Of a stretch of 64,000 nucleotides of DNA, positions 1 to 8,425 are shown in pieces. The stretch's first letter is position 1. Each line of letters opens with the position of its first letter. The position numbers and the translations under genes are program-made. Source of the DNA: Methanosarcina sp. MTP4 (GTDB taxonomy: Archaea; Halobacteriota; Methanosarcinia; Methanosarcinales; Methanosarcinaceae); contig NZ_CP009505.1 of the NCBI RefSeq assembly GCF_000970045.1, forward strand, positions 558,001-622,000. Reading direction: 5' to 3'. The notes under the pieces are model-generated. The model searched no databases and was not told where the DNA came from. It saw only the letters and a list, made by a program, of their open reading frames with translations.

Positions 1-419
1 AAACTATTAGATTACATTATTATTATTTTTATATACTTCGTAACTAATTTTATTATATTATTGGTGTACAGTTATTTTACTGATATACCTCAATTGGATC
101 TAAAAAAATGATTTCTCTCTCAAAGAAATCAGTGATTAAAACAGTTTTTTCATTTTGGATTTATTGTATATTCGGTATCTTATAAACGATTTTTAGGAAA
201 AGACCTGTAATTGGAGTGCAAGGTGTGTGGAATGCTGTGTATTGAATTTTTTTCGAAAAAAGAGCTTTCGTTAAAATTTGTATGCTAAAACCTGTCTGTT
301 AAAATTCGTATTTTAAAGCCATATTAAAATTCGTATGTCCAAAAATAGTGAAATGGTTCCCTGCCATTTCCGACAGGGAAGGCTGCATTTTGGATTTTGC
401 AGCTTTTCGATTTTTAAAT
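1..419. other. AT-rich intergenic region
   Basis: No gene is supported here. The stretch is AT-rich and, around 262-340, holds loosely repeated copies of a motif like TTAAAATTCGTAT. It lies downstream of purH, which is read leftwards and ends at 420. No clear hairpin terminator is visible. Confidence 0.5.
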
Positions 420-2036
420 TTAATGAAGGAAGTGGCGCATACCGGTGAAAACCAGGGATACATTGAGCCGGTTTGCGGTTTCTATAACTTCTCCGTCCCT
501 AATGGACCCGCCGGGAGATACGATATAGCGGATGTTGTTCTCTGAGGCATGGATTACGCTGTCGTCGAAGGGGAAGAAGGCATCTGAGACCATCACGCAT
601 TCGGACAGGATATTTTTACAGTACTCTTCGAAGGAAATACCCGGCTCTTCGCGCTCGTAGATAACCTTCAGGTTTTCGATTGCCTTTGTGGCTGCCAGTT
701 TGCGGATGGAGTCCACGCGGTTCGGCTGTCCTGCGCCCATTCCCAGCACCATGAAGGAACCGGGTTCGTATTCGTGGGCAATTATGACTGCGTTAGATTT
801 CGTGGCTTTGCAGGCTTTGAGGCAGAATTCCGATAGGTTGCGCTTTTCTTCGGGATAGGGGGTCTCTGTAACGGATTCCCACTTCTCGTAGATCCCTATG
901 TCCCGGGACTGTTTGAGCATGCCTCCGATTATGTATTTGTAGGTGCAATTCGTCCCGAAACTTTCCCTTATATCGGGCAGTTTAAGGAGCCTTAAGTTAG
1001 CACTCTTGTTTTTCAGGTATTCGAGGGCATCGTGTGTGAAATCCGGGGCAAGGATGATTTCCACGAATTTCCCGTTCAGGAGCTGGGCAGCTTCAAGGTC
1101 GAAGGTTTCGTTTGTGCAGATAATGCTCCCGTAAGCCGAGATGGGGTCCCCGTCCCAGGCAGCCTGCAGTGCCTGCAGGAGGGTTTTTCCTGTGGAAAGT
1201 CCGCAGGGGTTGTTGTGCTTTACAATGGCAACAGCCGGGGTGGCATTTCCCAGTTCCTTGACTGTCTGAAGGGCGTTGTCGGCGTCCACGTAGTTGTTAA
1301 AGGAAAGTTCTTTTCCGTGCAGCTGGACGGCTTTTGCCAGGCTCGGTCCTTCCTGCCGGGGTTCTTTATAAAAACTGGCTTCCTGGTGCCAGTTTTCTCC
1401 ATAGCGGAGTTTCGTGCCGTCGGTGAACTTCAGGCGTAGCACTTCTTCTCCGAGAAGAACTTTGCTCAGGTAGGTATCGATGGCTGCGTCGTAATCTGCA
1501 GTATGCCTGAAGGCCTTGACCGCAAGTCCTGCCCGGGTTTCATCGGAAATAACCCCGCTGGAACGCAGTTCTTTCAGGATATGCCCGTAGTCTGCGGGGT
1601 CAGAGAGTACTGTCACCGAGCGGTAGTTCTTGGCTGCCGATCTGAGCAGGGTAGGGCCGCCGATGTCGATGTTTTCGATGGCTTCCTCCAGTTCCACACC
1701 TTCTTTCGAGACCGTGACCTCGAAGGGATAGAGGTTTACGGTCACCATATCAATGAGGGAGATGTCTTCTTTCGACGCCTCTTCCATGTGTTCCTCGCTT
1801 TCCCTGAGGCATAAGAGGCCCCCATGGATCCTTGGGTGCAGGGTCTTGACCCGTCCTCCCATCATCTCGGGAAAGCCCGTGACTTCCGAAACATCAGTAA
1901 CTTCAATACCGGCGTCGCGAATGATCTTCGCTGTCCCGCCTGTTGAGATAATCTTCACGCCAAGTTCTTCGAGCCCACGTGCGAATTCCACGATTCCTGT
2001 TTTATCTGAGACGCTGAGCAGTGCCCTTTTTACCAA
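420..2036 (-). CDS. purH: bifunctional AICAR formyltransferase / IMP cyclohydrolase
   Basis: This enzyme catalyses the last two steps of purine synthesis, AICAR to FAICAR (formyl transfer) and FAICAR to IMP. The 538-residue length is normal for the bifunctional family. The N-terminal MGS-like cyclohydrolase domain (about 1-190) carries STGGTAK and GGRVKTLHP. The transformylase domain follows with LRYGENWHQ (usually RYGENPHQ, so one Pro is Trp), the catalytic KHNNPCG, and the family ending TGMRHFLH. The start is a TTG at 2036 with GGTGAT a few bases upstream. A TATA-like CTATATAGG lies on the minus strand near 2072-2080. It is transcribed alone and divergently from the flavoprotein gene at 2493. 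purL and purC are elsewhere in the window. Confidence 0.96.
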   Translation of the reverse strand: MVKRALLSVSDKTGIVEFARGLEELGVKIISTGGTAKIIRDAGIEVTDVSEVTGFPEMMGGRVKTLHPRIHGGLLCLRESEEHMEEASKEDISLIDMVTVNLYPFEVTVSKEGVELEEAIENIDIGGPTLLRSAAKNYRSVTVLSDPADYGHILKELRSSGVISDETRAGLAVKAFRHTADYDAAIDTYLSKVLLGEEVLRLKFTDGTKLRYGENWHQEASFYKEPRQEGPSLAKAVQLHGKELSFNNYVDADNALQTVKELGNATPAVAIVKHNNPCGLSTGKTLLQALQAAWDGDPISAYGSIICTNETFDLEAAQLLNGKFVEIILAPDFTHDALEYLKNKSANLRLLKLPDIRESFGTNCTYKYIIGGMLKQSRDIGIYEKWESVTETPYPEEKRNLSEFCLKACKATKSNAVIIAHEYEPGSFMVLGMGAGQPNRVDSIRKLAATKAIENLKVIYEREEPGISFEEYCKNILSECVMVSDAFFPFDDSVIHASENNIRYIVSPGGSIRDGEVIETANRLNVSLVFTGMRHFLH

Positions 2037-2492
2037 GAAATCACCAATATACTTGGTTTAAAAATCCCTACCTATATAGCTTTTGGTCAACATATTTTAT
2101 ATAAAAAGAGTTTCCGCTCCAAGACAAAATCGGGGTACAATTCCTTTGATTTTTATTTCTGTTAACGTGAGTACGTGGATCTCTCCCACTTTAAGGATCT
2201 AAAGGCCTTTCTTAAAGTCTTTTTCTGAAATCTTTCTGGATTTTCATACAGAGCCTTTTCCTTCCTCATTTTATTTTTTTCCATTCGTCCCGTTTCCCAC
2301 TATGGTTGTTTTCTTCTCTGGTTATTTTTTCCACCCCGTGTGTTTCCCCCTACGGCGGTTTCCCATTCAGTATCACCTTTAAGGAAAAAGGTTCAGGTGA
2401 AATACTTATTGTTTAGAAATAGAGGATAAAGTAGCTTTTCCGGAATTTTTGGTTTTTTTAAGGGGTTATCGAAGCAGAAGAAGGGGTGTCGG
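2037..2492. promoter_or_regulatory. divergent promoter region, purH / flavoprotein
   Basis: A 456-bp gap between two divergent genes. A TATA-like element for purH is visible on the minus strand near 2072-2080. The rightward gene has a GGGGTG ribosome site just before 2493. The middle (2150-2400) is pyrimidine-rich and shows no ORF or clear hairpin. Confidence 0.4.
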
Positions 2493-3845
2493 ATGGAAAG
2501 GGACTACGATATCATAATCATAGGAAGTGGGGTTGCTGGCACAACCCTTGCATACAAAGTTGCGTCATCAGGACTTAACATTGCTATCATCGACTGCAGG
2601 GAGTATGGGGGGACCTGCCCGCTGAGAGGCTGCGACCCGAAAAAAGTACTTGCCAGCGCATCCGAGGCTACGGACTGGAACAACAGGCTCATAGGCAAAG
2701 GGGCAGGTACTGAGGGGCTGTTGAGCATTGACTGGCCCTCTCTCATCGGCTTCAAAAGGACTTTTACGGAGGACTACTCCCGGAAGATAGAGAAAAGTCT
2801 CTTTGAGATGGGGATCGATACGTATCACGGGCAGGCTTACTTCGAAAATGAAAACACCGTTGCCGTGGGGGAAGACCTGCTCCGTGGGGTATACATCTTC
2901 GTTGCCACCGGGACAAAACCCCGCAAACTGAACATCCCGGGTGAGGGGTACCTTACTTCAAGCGAAGAGTTCATGGAAACGGAACAACTGCCCAAAAGAA
3001 TTGTCTTTGTCGGGGGCGGTTACATCTCCTTCGAGTTTTCCCATATTGCCCGGAGAGCCGGGTCCGAAGTCGTAATCCTGCACAGGAGTAAAAGGGTCCT
3101 GAAGAGTTTTGACTCTGACCTTGTGGATCCACTCCTCAAAGCTTCCAAAGCCGTAGGAATCGAGGTACTCCCCGAGAATCCCGTGATTGCGGTGGAAAAA
3201 GAAGGAGCCCATTTCCTGGTCAAAACAGAGTTCAAAACCGAAACCCACACCGGAACTCATACTTTTGTCGCGGATATGGTTGTGCATGGTGCAGGGCGGG
3301 TCCCTGACATCGAAGGCCTGGAACTGGAAAATGCCGGGGTCAGGATCAAGAACGGGGCAATTGAAGTTGACAAGCACATGCGGACTTCAAACCCACGGGT
3401 CTATTCAGGGGGAGACTGCACTTCGGAAGGAATGCCCTTGACCCCTATCGCCGGTCTCCAGGCAAGAGTTGCGGCGGCAAACATCCTGGACGGAAACCTT
3501 GCTGAGGCAGATTATACAGGCGTTCCGAGTGCTGTCTTTACAATTCCTACAATGGCTTCCGTGGGGATCACTGCGCCCATAGATAGTAAGGAATATAAGG
3601 TGGTCTTCAGGGACCGGAGCAGCTGGTATTCCACGCGGCGGACTGGCCTTGAATTTGCGGCATCAAAGGTAATTATCGATGAGGAAAACGACCGGGTCCT
3701 GGGTGCCCACATCCTTGGCCCTAACGCCGAAGAAGCGATCAACATTTTCGCCATGGTAATGCGGCTGGGTTTAAAAGCCTCGGACCTCAAGAAAATCGTG
3801 TATGCGTATCCCGGAATTTGTTCGGATATAGTGCACATGGTATGA
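2493..3845 (+). CDS. pyridine nucleotide-disulfide oxidoreductase (dihydrolipoamide dehydrogenase/mercuric reductase-like)
   Basis: An FAD- and NAD(P)-dependent class I disulfide reductase, 450 residues. The FAD Rossmann motif GSGVAGTTLA is at 11-20, and the redox-active pair is C42/C47 in GGTCPLRGC. The NAD(P) motif VGGGYISFEFSHIA lies near 172-186, the second FAD motif is SGGDC, and a C-terminal dimerisation domain follows. In lipoamide dehydrogenase and glutathione reductase the dimer interface supplies a His-Glu dyad in HPTxxE. Here the matching segment reads YAYPGICSD, so the His is Tyr and the Glu is Asp. The substrate is therefore uncertain and a true dihydrolipoamide dehydrogenase role should not be assumed. 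No 2-oxoacid dehydrogenase genes are nearby. Confidence 0.85.
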   Translation: MERDYDIIIIGSGVAGTTLAYKVASSGLNIAIIDCREYGGTCPLRGCDPKKVLASASEATDWNNRLIGKGAGTEGLLSIDWPSLIGFKRTFTEDYSRKIEKSLFEMGIDTYHGQAYFENENTVAVGEDLLRGVYIFVATGTKPRKLNIPGEGYLTSSEEFMETEQLPKRIVFVGGGYISFEFSHIARRAGSEVVILHRSKRVLKSFDSDLVDPLLKASKAVGIEVLPENPVIAVEKEGAHFLVKTEFKTETHTGTHTFVADMVVHGAGRVPDIEGLELENAGVRIKNGAIEVDKHMRTSNPRVYSGGDCTSEGMPLTPIAGLQARVAAANILDGNLAEADYTGVPSAVFTIPTMASVGITAPIDSKEYKVVFRDRSSWYSTRRTGLEFAASKVIIDEENDRVLGAHILGPNAEEAINIFAMVMRLGLKASDLKKIVYAYPGICSDIVHMV

Positions 3846-3906
3846 TTCAGTTTTCATGATATGACTTTCCCCGCAAACCTGTAAATACCAGTTCCGGAAA
3901 TGGATT

Positions 3907-4087
3907 GTTAGCATATTTTGTTAGCATATTTTGTTAGCATATTTTGTTAGCATATTTTGTTAGCATATTTTGTTAGCATATTTTGTTAGCATATTTTGTT
4001 AGCATATTTTGTTAGCATATTTTGTTAGCATATTTTGTTAGCATATTTTGTTAGCATATTTTGTTAGCATATTTTGTTAGCATATTT
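3907..4087. repeat. 13-bp tandem array, 13 full copies plus a partial one
   Basis: The unit GTTAGCATATTTT is repeated without visible change from 3907, and the fourteenth copy lacks only its last base. It fills the gap between the flavoprotein gene and nth. It contains TTG codons that extend the nth reading frame upstream artificially. Confidence 0.97.
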
Positions 4088-4144
4088 CAATATTTTTTCA
4101 AACTTACTCGAAAATCAAGGTTCAATCCTGAAAGGTGCCGCTTC

Positions 4145-4849
4145 ATGCCCTCAAAAAGCCGAAAAGAAACCAAAAACCCCGGTTCCGATGAAGAATTCAA
4201 AATTCCTGACAACCGTCACAACTTCAACAAAATCTGGTCTATTCTCCGGGAAGAATACCCGGATGCAAAGCCAGCCCTTAACTACGGAAATCCCCTCGAA
4301 CTCCTGGTAGCCACCGTCCTTTCAGCCCAGTGTACGGATGCGCAGGTCAACAGGGTGACCGAAGATTTGTTTAAAAAATACCGGACTGTGGAGGACTACG
4401 CAAATGCGGATCTCGGGGAACTCGAAGAAGATATCTATTCCACGGGCTTTTACAAGAACAAGGCAAAAAATATTATCGCGGCTGCCCGGCTTATTCTGGA
4501 ATGCTATAACGGGGAAGTCCCGGATACCATGGAAGAGCTCGTAACCCTGCCCGGGGTCGGGCGTAAAACCGCAAATATCGTACTTTCAAGAGGGTTTGGG
4601 GTAATAGAAGGTATTGCGGTAGATACCCACGTAAAGAGGCTCTCAGGGCGGTTGGGCTTTACTAATAATTCCGATCCCGTAAAAATAGAACAGGACCTTA
4701 TGGCCCTTACCCCAAAAAATGAATTCGATTCGCTTTCTATGACCCTGATCCTTCACGGAAGAAAAGTATGTACTGCCCGGAAACCGAAGTGCTCGGAGTG
4801 TGTAATTAATAACTTGTGTCCTTCAAGTCTTATATTCATGGACCGGTGA
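4145..4849 (+). CDS. nth: endonuclease III (DNA glycosylase/AP lyase)
   Basis: A base-excision repair enzyme that removes oxidised pyrimidines and cleaves the AP site. Family features are the helix-hairpin-helix with catalytic Lys in LPGVGRKTANIVL, the catalytic Asp in VDTHVKRLSGRLG, and a C-terminal [4Fe-4S] cluster with Cys spacing C-x6-C-x2-C-x5-C (CTARKPKCSECVINNLC). The open frame runs back to 4061 inside the 13-bp repeat. The ATG at 4145 after AAAGGTG is the likelier start, giving 234 residues, near the usual family length with a short charged N-terminal extension. The repeat-encoded 28 residues are very unlikely to be translated. Confidence 0.95.
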   Translation: MPSKSRKETKNPGSDEEFKIPDNRHNFNKIWSILREEYPDAKPALNYGNPLELLVATVLSAQCTDAQVNRVTEDLFKKYRTVEDYANADLGELEEDIYSTGFYKNKAKNIIAAARLILECYNGEVPDTMEELVTLPGVGRKTANIVLSRGFGVIEGIAVDTHVKRLSGRLGFTNNSDPVKIEQDLMALTPKNEFDSLSMTLILHGRKVCTARKPKCSECVINNLCPSSLIFMDR

Positions 4850-4917
4850 CTTTTCCGGACAATTTTTCGGATAACTTTTTCCGGATTATTTCTCTAGGTA
4901 ACTTTGTGCTGTCGTTG

Positions 4918-4964
4918 AATCATTTCTCTCCCGGGTTTTGCCCGGAAGAGATAATGATTTTTTT
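4918..4964. terminator. long hairpin with T-run between convergent genes
   Basis: An imperfect stem pairs AATCATT-TCTCT-CCGGG with CCGG-AAGAGA-TAATGATT around a TTTTG loop and is followed by seven or more T. It sits between nth (rightward) and the cbiN-like gene (leftward) and may end both transcripts. Confidence 0.7.
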
Positions 4965-5034
4965 CTCTTGTTTTGGGGGGTTGTAGGTCCAATTTATCGC
5001 AAAATTTATCGCAAAATTAACGGTTTAGGAAGTT

Positions 5035-5340
5035 TCAGGCTTTTTTGTTGAACACTTTCCCGAATCCGAAACTTATGGCAAGGACCGCAAGGGTTCCAAT
5101 GGCAATTGCTGCCACTTCCCCGCCTTTGCCCATGCCCTCAATTGCATAGTCCGGCATGGGTGAGCCAACTGCAGGTTCTGCTTCTTCAAGTTCGGACATC
5201 CTGACTTCTTCTACCACGCCTCCTGCTGCGCTTTCCAGCCCGTCCGGGTCCGAGGAGGCAAGGAAAGGGGCAAGGGCTGAGAGCAGCAGGGCGATTGCAA
5301 TCCCTGCGTAGAGGAATTTCATGTTTGAATTCCCGCTCAT
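5035..5340 (-). CDS. cbiN: CbiN-like PDGLE-domain component of nickel/cobalt ECF transporter
   Basis: A small membrane component of a CbiMNQO-type transporter that assists metal uptake through CbiM. The 101-residue protein has an N-terminal membrane helix (about 8-27), a periplasm-side loop beginning SSDPDGLE, the motif that names the PDGLE domain, then a second helix (about 75-93) and a basic tail. Its ATG overlaps the cbiM stop by 4 bp (ATGA), so the two are translationally coupled. Whether it carries nickel or cobalt is not readable from this gene; the upstream NikR-like operator favours nickel. Confidence 0.85.
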   Translation of the reverse strand: MSGNSNMKFLYAGIAIALLLSALAPFLASSDPDGLESAAGGVVEEVRMSELEEAEPAVGSPMPDYAIEGMGKGGEVAAIAIGTLAVLAISFGFGKVFNKKA

Positions 5341-6002
5341 GCCGTGGCCTCCATGTCAAGTCTTTCGTTTCCTGCGGCAAAACTGTCTTCCAGAAGATCA
5401 GGGCGGGATTTGGCTATTGCAGAGATTGCAACTGCAGTGATCAGTCCTTCCCCGATGAAGCCTATGATCAGGTGATAGGTGCCCATTGCCATGAGGCCCG
5501 GAACCAGGGGAAAGGTCCCTGCAAGCCACATCTGGACTGCGCAGGCTATTGCCGAGATAAAGAGCCCTACCCAGGCGCCTCCGAAGGCGGCAATGTTCAC
5601 ATTCATATTCTTGCGGAGCATGACGTACGTATAATATCCGACAAAACCGGAGATTACACCCATGTTCAGGATGTTTGCGCCCATAGTGGTAATTCCCCCG
5701 TCTGCAAAGGCGAAGCCCTGCACGAGCAGCACGAGGGTAAGGACCAGGACGCCTGCCCAGGGGCTGGCAAAGACGATAGCCACAAGGGTTGCCCCAACCA
5801 TGTGCCCGCTTGTCCCCATCCCGACGGGAATGTTCATTGCCTGGATTGCAAAGATTCCTGCTGCAAGGGCAGCAAGAATCGGTACTTTCATCTCGTCAAG
5901 TTCATTTTTTGCCCACTTCATAGACATTATGATAAAAGGAAGAGCAATAATCCAGTAAACTATTGCCTGGCTTAAAGGTATGAATGAATCAGGTATGTGC
6001 AA
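5337..6002 (-). CDS. cbiM: CbiM/NikM-type metal-binding membrane component of ECF transporter
   Basis: The substrate-specific subunit that binds Ni2+ or Co2+ through its N-terminal Met1-His2 loop. The 221-residue protein begins MHIPDSFIPL, the hallmark metal-binding start in which His2 is a ligand. It continues with about seven hydrophobic helices, including GTSGHMVGATLVAI with the conserved His. It is first in a leftward cbiM-cbiN unit. A perfect inverted repeat of the NikR type and a TATA box lie 70-130 bp upstream. The partner genes cbiQ and cbiO lie further upstream on the same strand. The sequence alone cannot separate nickel from cobalt use. Confidence 0.94.
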   Translation of the reverse strand: MHIPDSFIPLSQAIVYWIIALPFIIMSMKWAKNELDEMKVPILAALAAGIFAIQAMNIPVGMGTSGHMVGATLVAIVFASPWAGVLVLTLVLLVQGFAFADGGITTMGANILNMGVISGFVGYYTYVMLRKNMNVNIAAFGGAWVGLFISAIACAVQMWLAGTFPLVPGLMAMGTYHLIIGFIGEGLITAVAISAIAKSRPDLLEDSFAAGNERLDMEATA

Positions 6003-6072
6003 ATTCTTCCCTCCATTTTTTTATGTACCCATTTTCAGGTCTGCCCGTTTTTATCCCGTTATTTAATTTTAT

Positions 6073-6132
6073 CAGTGTTATCTTCACAGCGTTACTTAAC
6101 ACTGTTAATGTAGATTCGTATTACATAAATAT
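6073..6132 (-). promoter_or_regulatory. cbiM promoter with NikR-like operator
   Basis: CAGTGTTA at 6073-6080 and TAACACTG at 6097-6104 form a perfect 8-bp inverted repeat with a 16-bp spacer. This matches the NikR operator type GTGTTAC-N14/16-GTAACAC at the inner GTGTTA/TAACAC. On the minus strand an AT-rich box (ATATTTAT, 6132-6125) lies about 25 bp before the operator, so the operator would cover the transcription start. nikR itself is at 51755. Confidence 0.7.
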
Positions 6133-6312
6133 CTTTTGATATTACTTCTTTCGATGATTAGTTAATTTACTCATATCCTGTAAGCCTGCAGATGGGCTCG
6201 GTATTAATATTCGGATGTTTTTCCAGGCGATTCTCTGAAAAAAAGATTTGAATGAAGGGGTGCACCCATTATTTTCTTCCTGAGTTGGGGGCTTCCAGTT
6301 TCGGATCTCTAG

Positions 6313-7134
6313 TCAAATAAAAAAGTGGATGCTCAGGACACAGCCGAGGCTTACAAACAAAAAAATTCCATCTTTAAGCCCTATTTTCATCCTGTAATAT
6401 GCCTTCTCATGCCCGCTCCCGTATCCCCTGCAGAGCATACTAATGTAGGTTTTTTCTCCCTGTTCGTAGGAGCGTATGAAAATTGAGCTTATGCTGTGCC
6501 CTACCTGTTCAAGAACCCATTTTCTGGGCACATCTTTGTTCCAGATGTCAAAGAGCCGGGTCTGCTGGGCAATTCTTATGCGTTTCAGGACGGCCCAGAA
6601 AAGGAAGAGGTAGCGCACCATCATGCTCAAAAGCAGGGTGAACTCCCGGGGGACGCCCAGCCTGTCGGCTGCAGTTACCATATCCCGCATCCGGGTGGTG
6701 GAGGAAAGCAGGATTACCGCTGTTACGCAGACCAGGAATTTCATGAGAAGGGTGGTCCCGAAAGCCAGCCCTTCGTAGGTGACACTGAGCCCGAAGGGTA
6801 GGTCCAGTGGATAAGGAGTGTAGCTTTCCACGAAAGAGTGCCTGATGAATGGCTGGAAGAGGGCTATTCCGAGTCCGAAAGGCAGTACGGCAAGGATTCG
6901 CAGCCCGAAGTACCTGAGGTCCAGCCCCGCAAGAAGGACAAGGAGTAGCAGATACGTTTCCACTGACAGGAGGCGCACTATGTTTTGTTCATGGATTCGG
7001 GGCAGGCTCACGACGTAAATGATCACTAAAAGTGTGAATATCAATTTTATCCGGGGGTCGAGCCGGTGCACGGGGCTGTTTTTGTATGACTCGCGCTCGA
7101 TATCGGTAAGGCTTACCATTGAGTTATTCTCCAT
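6313..7134 (-). CDS. cbiQ: CbiQ-type transmembrane T component of ECF transporter
   Basis: The energy-coupling membrane subunit that links the ATPase to CbiM. The 273-residue protein has an N-terminal SPVHRLDPRIKLIFTLL segment typical of EcfT/CbiQ, several membrane helices, and a cytoplasmic region with the family's Ala-Arg-Gly-like coupling motif, here LCRGYGSG near residue 240. It lies between cbiO upstream, across a 17-bp tandem array, and cbiM downstream. The 310-bp gap to cbiM carries that gene's own promoter. ATG at 7134 is used; an internal Met at codon 6 is an alternative because no strong ribosome site is visible. Confidence 0.9.
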   Translation of the reverse strand: MENNSMVSLTDIERESYKNSPVHRLDPRIKLIFTLLVIIYVVSLPRIHEQNIVRLLSVETYLLLLVLLAGLDLRYFGLRILAVLPFGLGIALFQPFIRHSFVESYTPYPLDLPFGLSVTYEGLAFGTTLLMKFLVCVTAVILLSSTTRMRDMVTAADRLGVPREFTLLLSMMVRYLFLFWAVLKRIRIAQQTRLFDIWNKDVPRKWVLEQVGHSISSIFIRSYEQGEKTYISMLCRGYGSGHEKAYYRMKIGLKDGIFLFVSLGCVLSIHFFI

Positions 7135-7152
7135 CCGGCATCTTTTTTCAGG

Positions 7153-7271
7153 TCTCTCTCAAACTTTCATCTCTCTCAAACTTTCATCTCTCTCAAACTT
7201 TCATCTCTCTCAAACTTTCATCTCTCTCAAACTTTCATCTCTCTCAAACTTTCATCTCTCTCAAACTTTCA
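7153..7271. repeat. 17-bp tandem array, 7 copies, between cbiO and cbiQ
   Basis: Seven identical copies of TCTCTCTCAAACTTTCA on the plus strand. In the cbiO-cbiQ transcript each unit reads TGAAAGTTTGAGAGAGA. The array fills the intercistronic gap and ends 18 bp before the cbiQ start codon. Confidence 0.97.
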
Positions 7272-7287
7272 TCTTATTCCCATGCTT

Positions 7288-8175
7288 TTAATGTCCCGGT
7301 CTCATGATCCGCAAGATCTCGTTTTTGGCGGATTCGGCTGTGATCTGTATATTTGCATTGATTCCTTCCTGCCTCAACAGTTCGAAAACTTCGGCAACCC
7401 TGGGAAGTCTCAGATGGGCTTTCCCGAGGAGTTCGGGGTCGCTGAATATTTCTTCCGGGCTCCCGTCGGCTTCAAGTTTCCCGTGGTGGAGGACGAACAC
7501 CCTTTCTGCGAAATAGGGCACCACGTCCACGTCGTGGGTGGAGAGTAGCAGGGTAATCCCGAGTTCCCGGTTCATTTTCATTATCAGGTCCAGGACTCGG
7601 GTGGAACTTAGGGGGTCGAGGCCGGCTGTCGGCTCGTCGAGCACGATTACTTCGGGGCGCATGGCAAGGACCCCGGCGATTGCAACCAGTTTCTTCTGCC
7701 CTCCGCTGAGGTGGTGCGGAGCCCTTTCTTCAAAGCCGCTGAGCCCCACCATTTCCAGGGCTTCTTTTACCCTTGCTTCCACCTCGGCTCTGGAAAGCCC
7801 CATGTTGATAGGCCCGAAAGCCACGTCTTCTTCCACGCTTGGGGCAAGTACCTGGTCGTCCGGGTCCTGGAAGACGATCCCAACGGTTTCCCGGCAGTCC
7901 CGGACATTCTTTTTGGTAAGCTTCTCTCCCTTTACCAGCACTTCCCCTGAGAGCGGTTTCAGGATCCCGTTAAGGTGCTTGAAGAGGGTGGACTTCCCTG
8001 CCCCATTGGCTCCCAGTACCGCGACCCTTTCCCCTCTGTATATCTTCAGGTTTATGTTGTCAAGGGCGTTTTCGGAAAGGTGAGGGTACCTGTGGCAGAG
8101 CTTTTTTATCTCGAGGACAGGAGTCCCGTCTCTTTTCTTGATTAAGTTATTCATGGGATCTTGTTTTTGCTTCAT
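7288..8175 (-). CDS. cbiO: CbiO-type ATPase of nickel/cobalt ECF transporter
   Basis: The ATP-binding subunit that powers metal uptake with CbiQ and CbiM. The 295-residue protein shows Walker A GANGAGKST, Q-loop VFQDPDDQV, signature LSGGQKK, Walker B VIVLDEPTAGLD and the H-loop STHDVD. This is the full set of a working ABC ATPase, with the EcfA-type PDDQ sequence. An AGGAAG ribosome site precedes the ATG. It is first in its leftward unit and followed by cbiQ. A region with NikR-like half-sites lies about 100 bp upstream. Confidence 0.95.
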   Translation of the reverse strand: MKQKQDPMNNLIKKRDGTPVLEIKKLCHRYPHLSENALDNINLKIYRGERVAVLGANGAGKSTLFKHLNGILKPLSGEVLVKGEKLTKKNVRDCRETVGIVFQDPDDQVLAPSVEEDVAFGPINMGLSRAEVEARVKEALEMVGLSGFEERAPHHLSGGQKKLVAIAGVLAMRPEVIVLDEPTAGLDPLSSTRVLDLIMKMNRELGITLLLSTHDVDVVPYFAERVFVLHHGKLEADGSPEEIFSDPELLGKAHLRLPRVAEVFELLRQEGINANIQITAESAKNEILRIMRPGH

Positions 8176-8425
8176 CGATAACTTCCTGTAAGTAGTGTCC
8201 CGTAAGTGCTGTCCCGTAAGTTGTGTGCCATTAGTGGTATATTATAAGCGGAATCCCGTAAGCTGGAACTCGCTGTTAACTTTTTGAAAAACAGTGTTAA
8301 CACAAAAGAGGTTATTGTTTTTATTTATTATGGTTTGTGTTTTGTTGCTTTGTTTTTAAGAACTTGAAGGCGTTGACAGGCAATGACGGATAATTATACA
8401 AAGCTTCCATGCATTTTTTCTTTCA
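8176..8425. promoter_or_regulatory. divergent promoter region cbiO / dinB with NikR-like half-sites
   Basis: Two GTTAAC-containing half-sites, CTGTTAAC (8273-8280) and GTGTTAACAC (8294-8303), lie about 25 bp after an AT-rich box on the cbiO strand (near 8320-8331), the same layout as at cbiM. The spacing between outer halves is 19 bp, not 16, so the match is weaker. At 8185-8235 there are degenerate copies of a GTCCCGTAAGT motif. Confidence 0.4.

Noticed and set aside
3907-4087. Tandem array considered as a CRISPR
   Set aside because: Units follow each other directly with no spacers and no cas genes are close. The same applies to the other arrays.
7019-7307. Two plus-strand frames with a repeated SLSNFHLSQTFI peptide
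   Set aside because: They are translations of the 17-bp array between cbiO and cbiQ and have no start or domain support.
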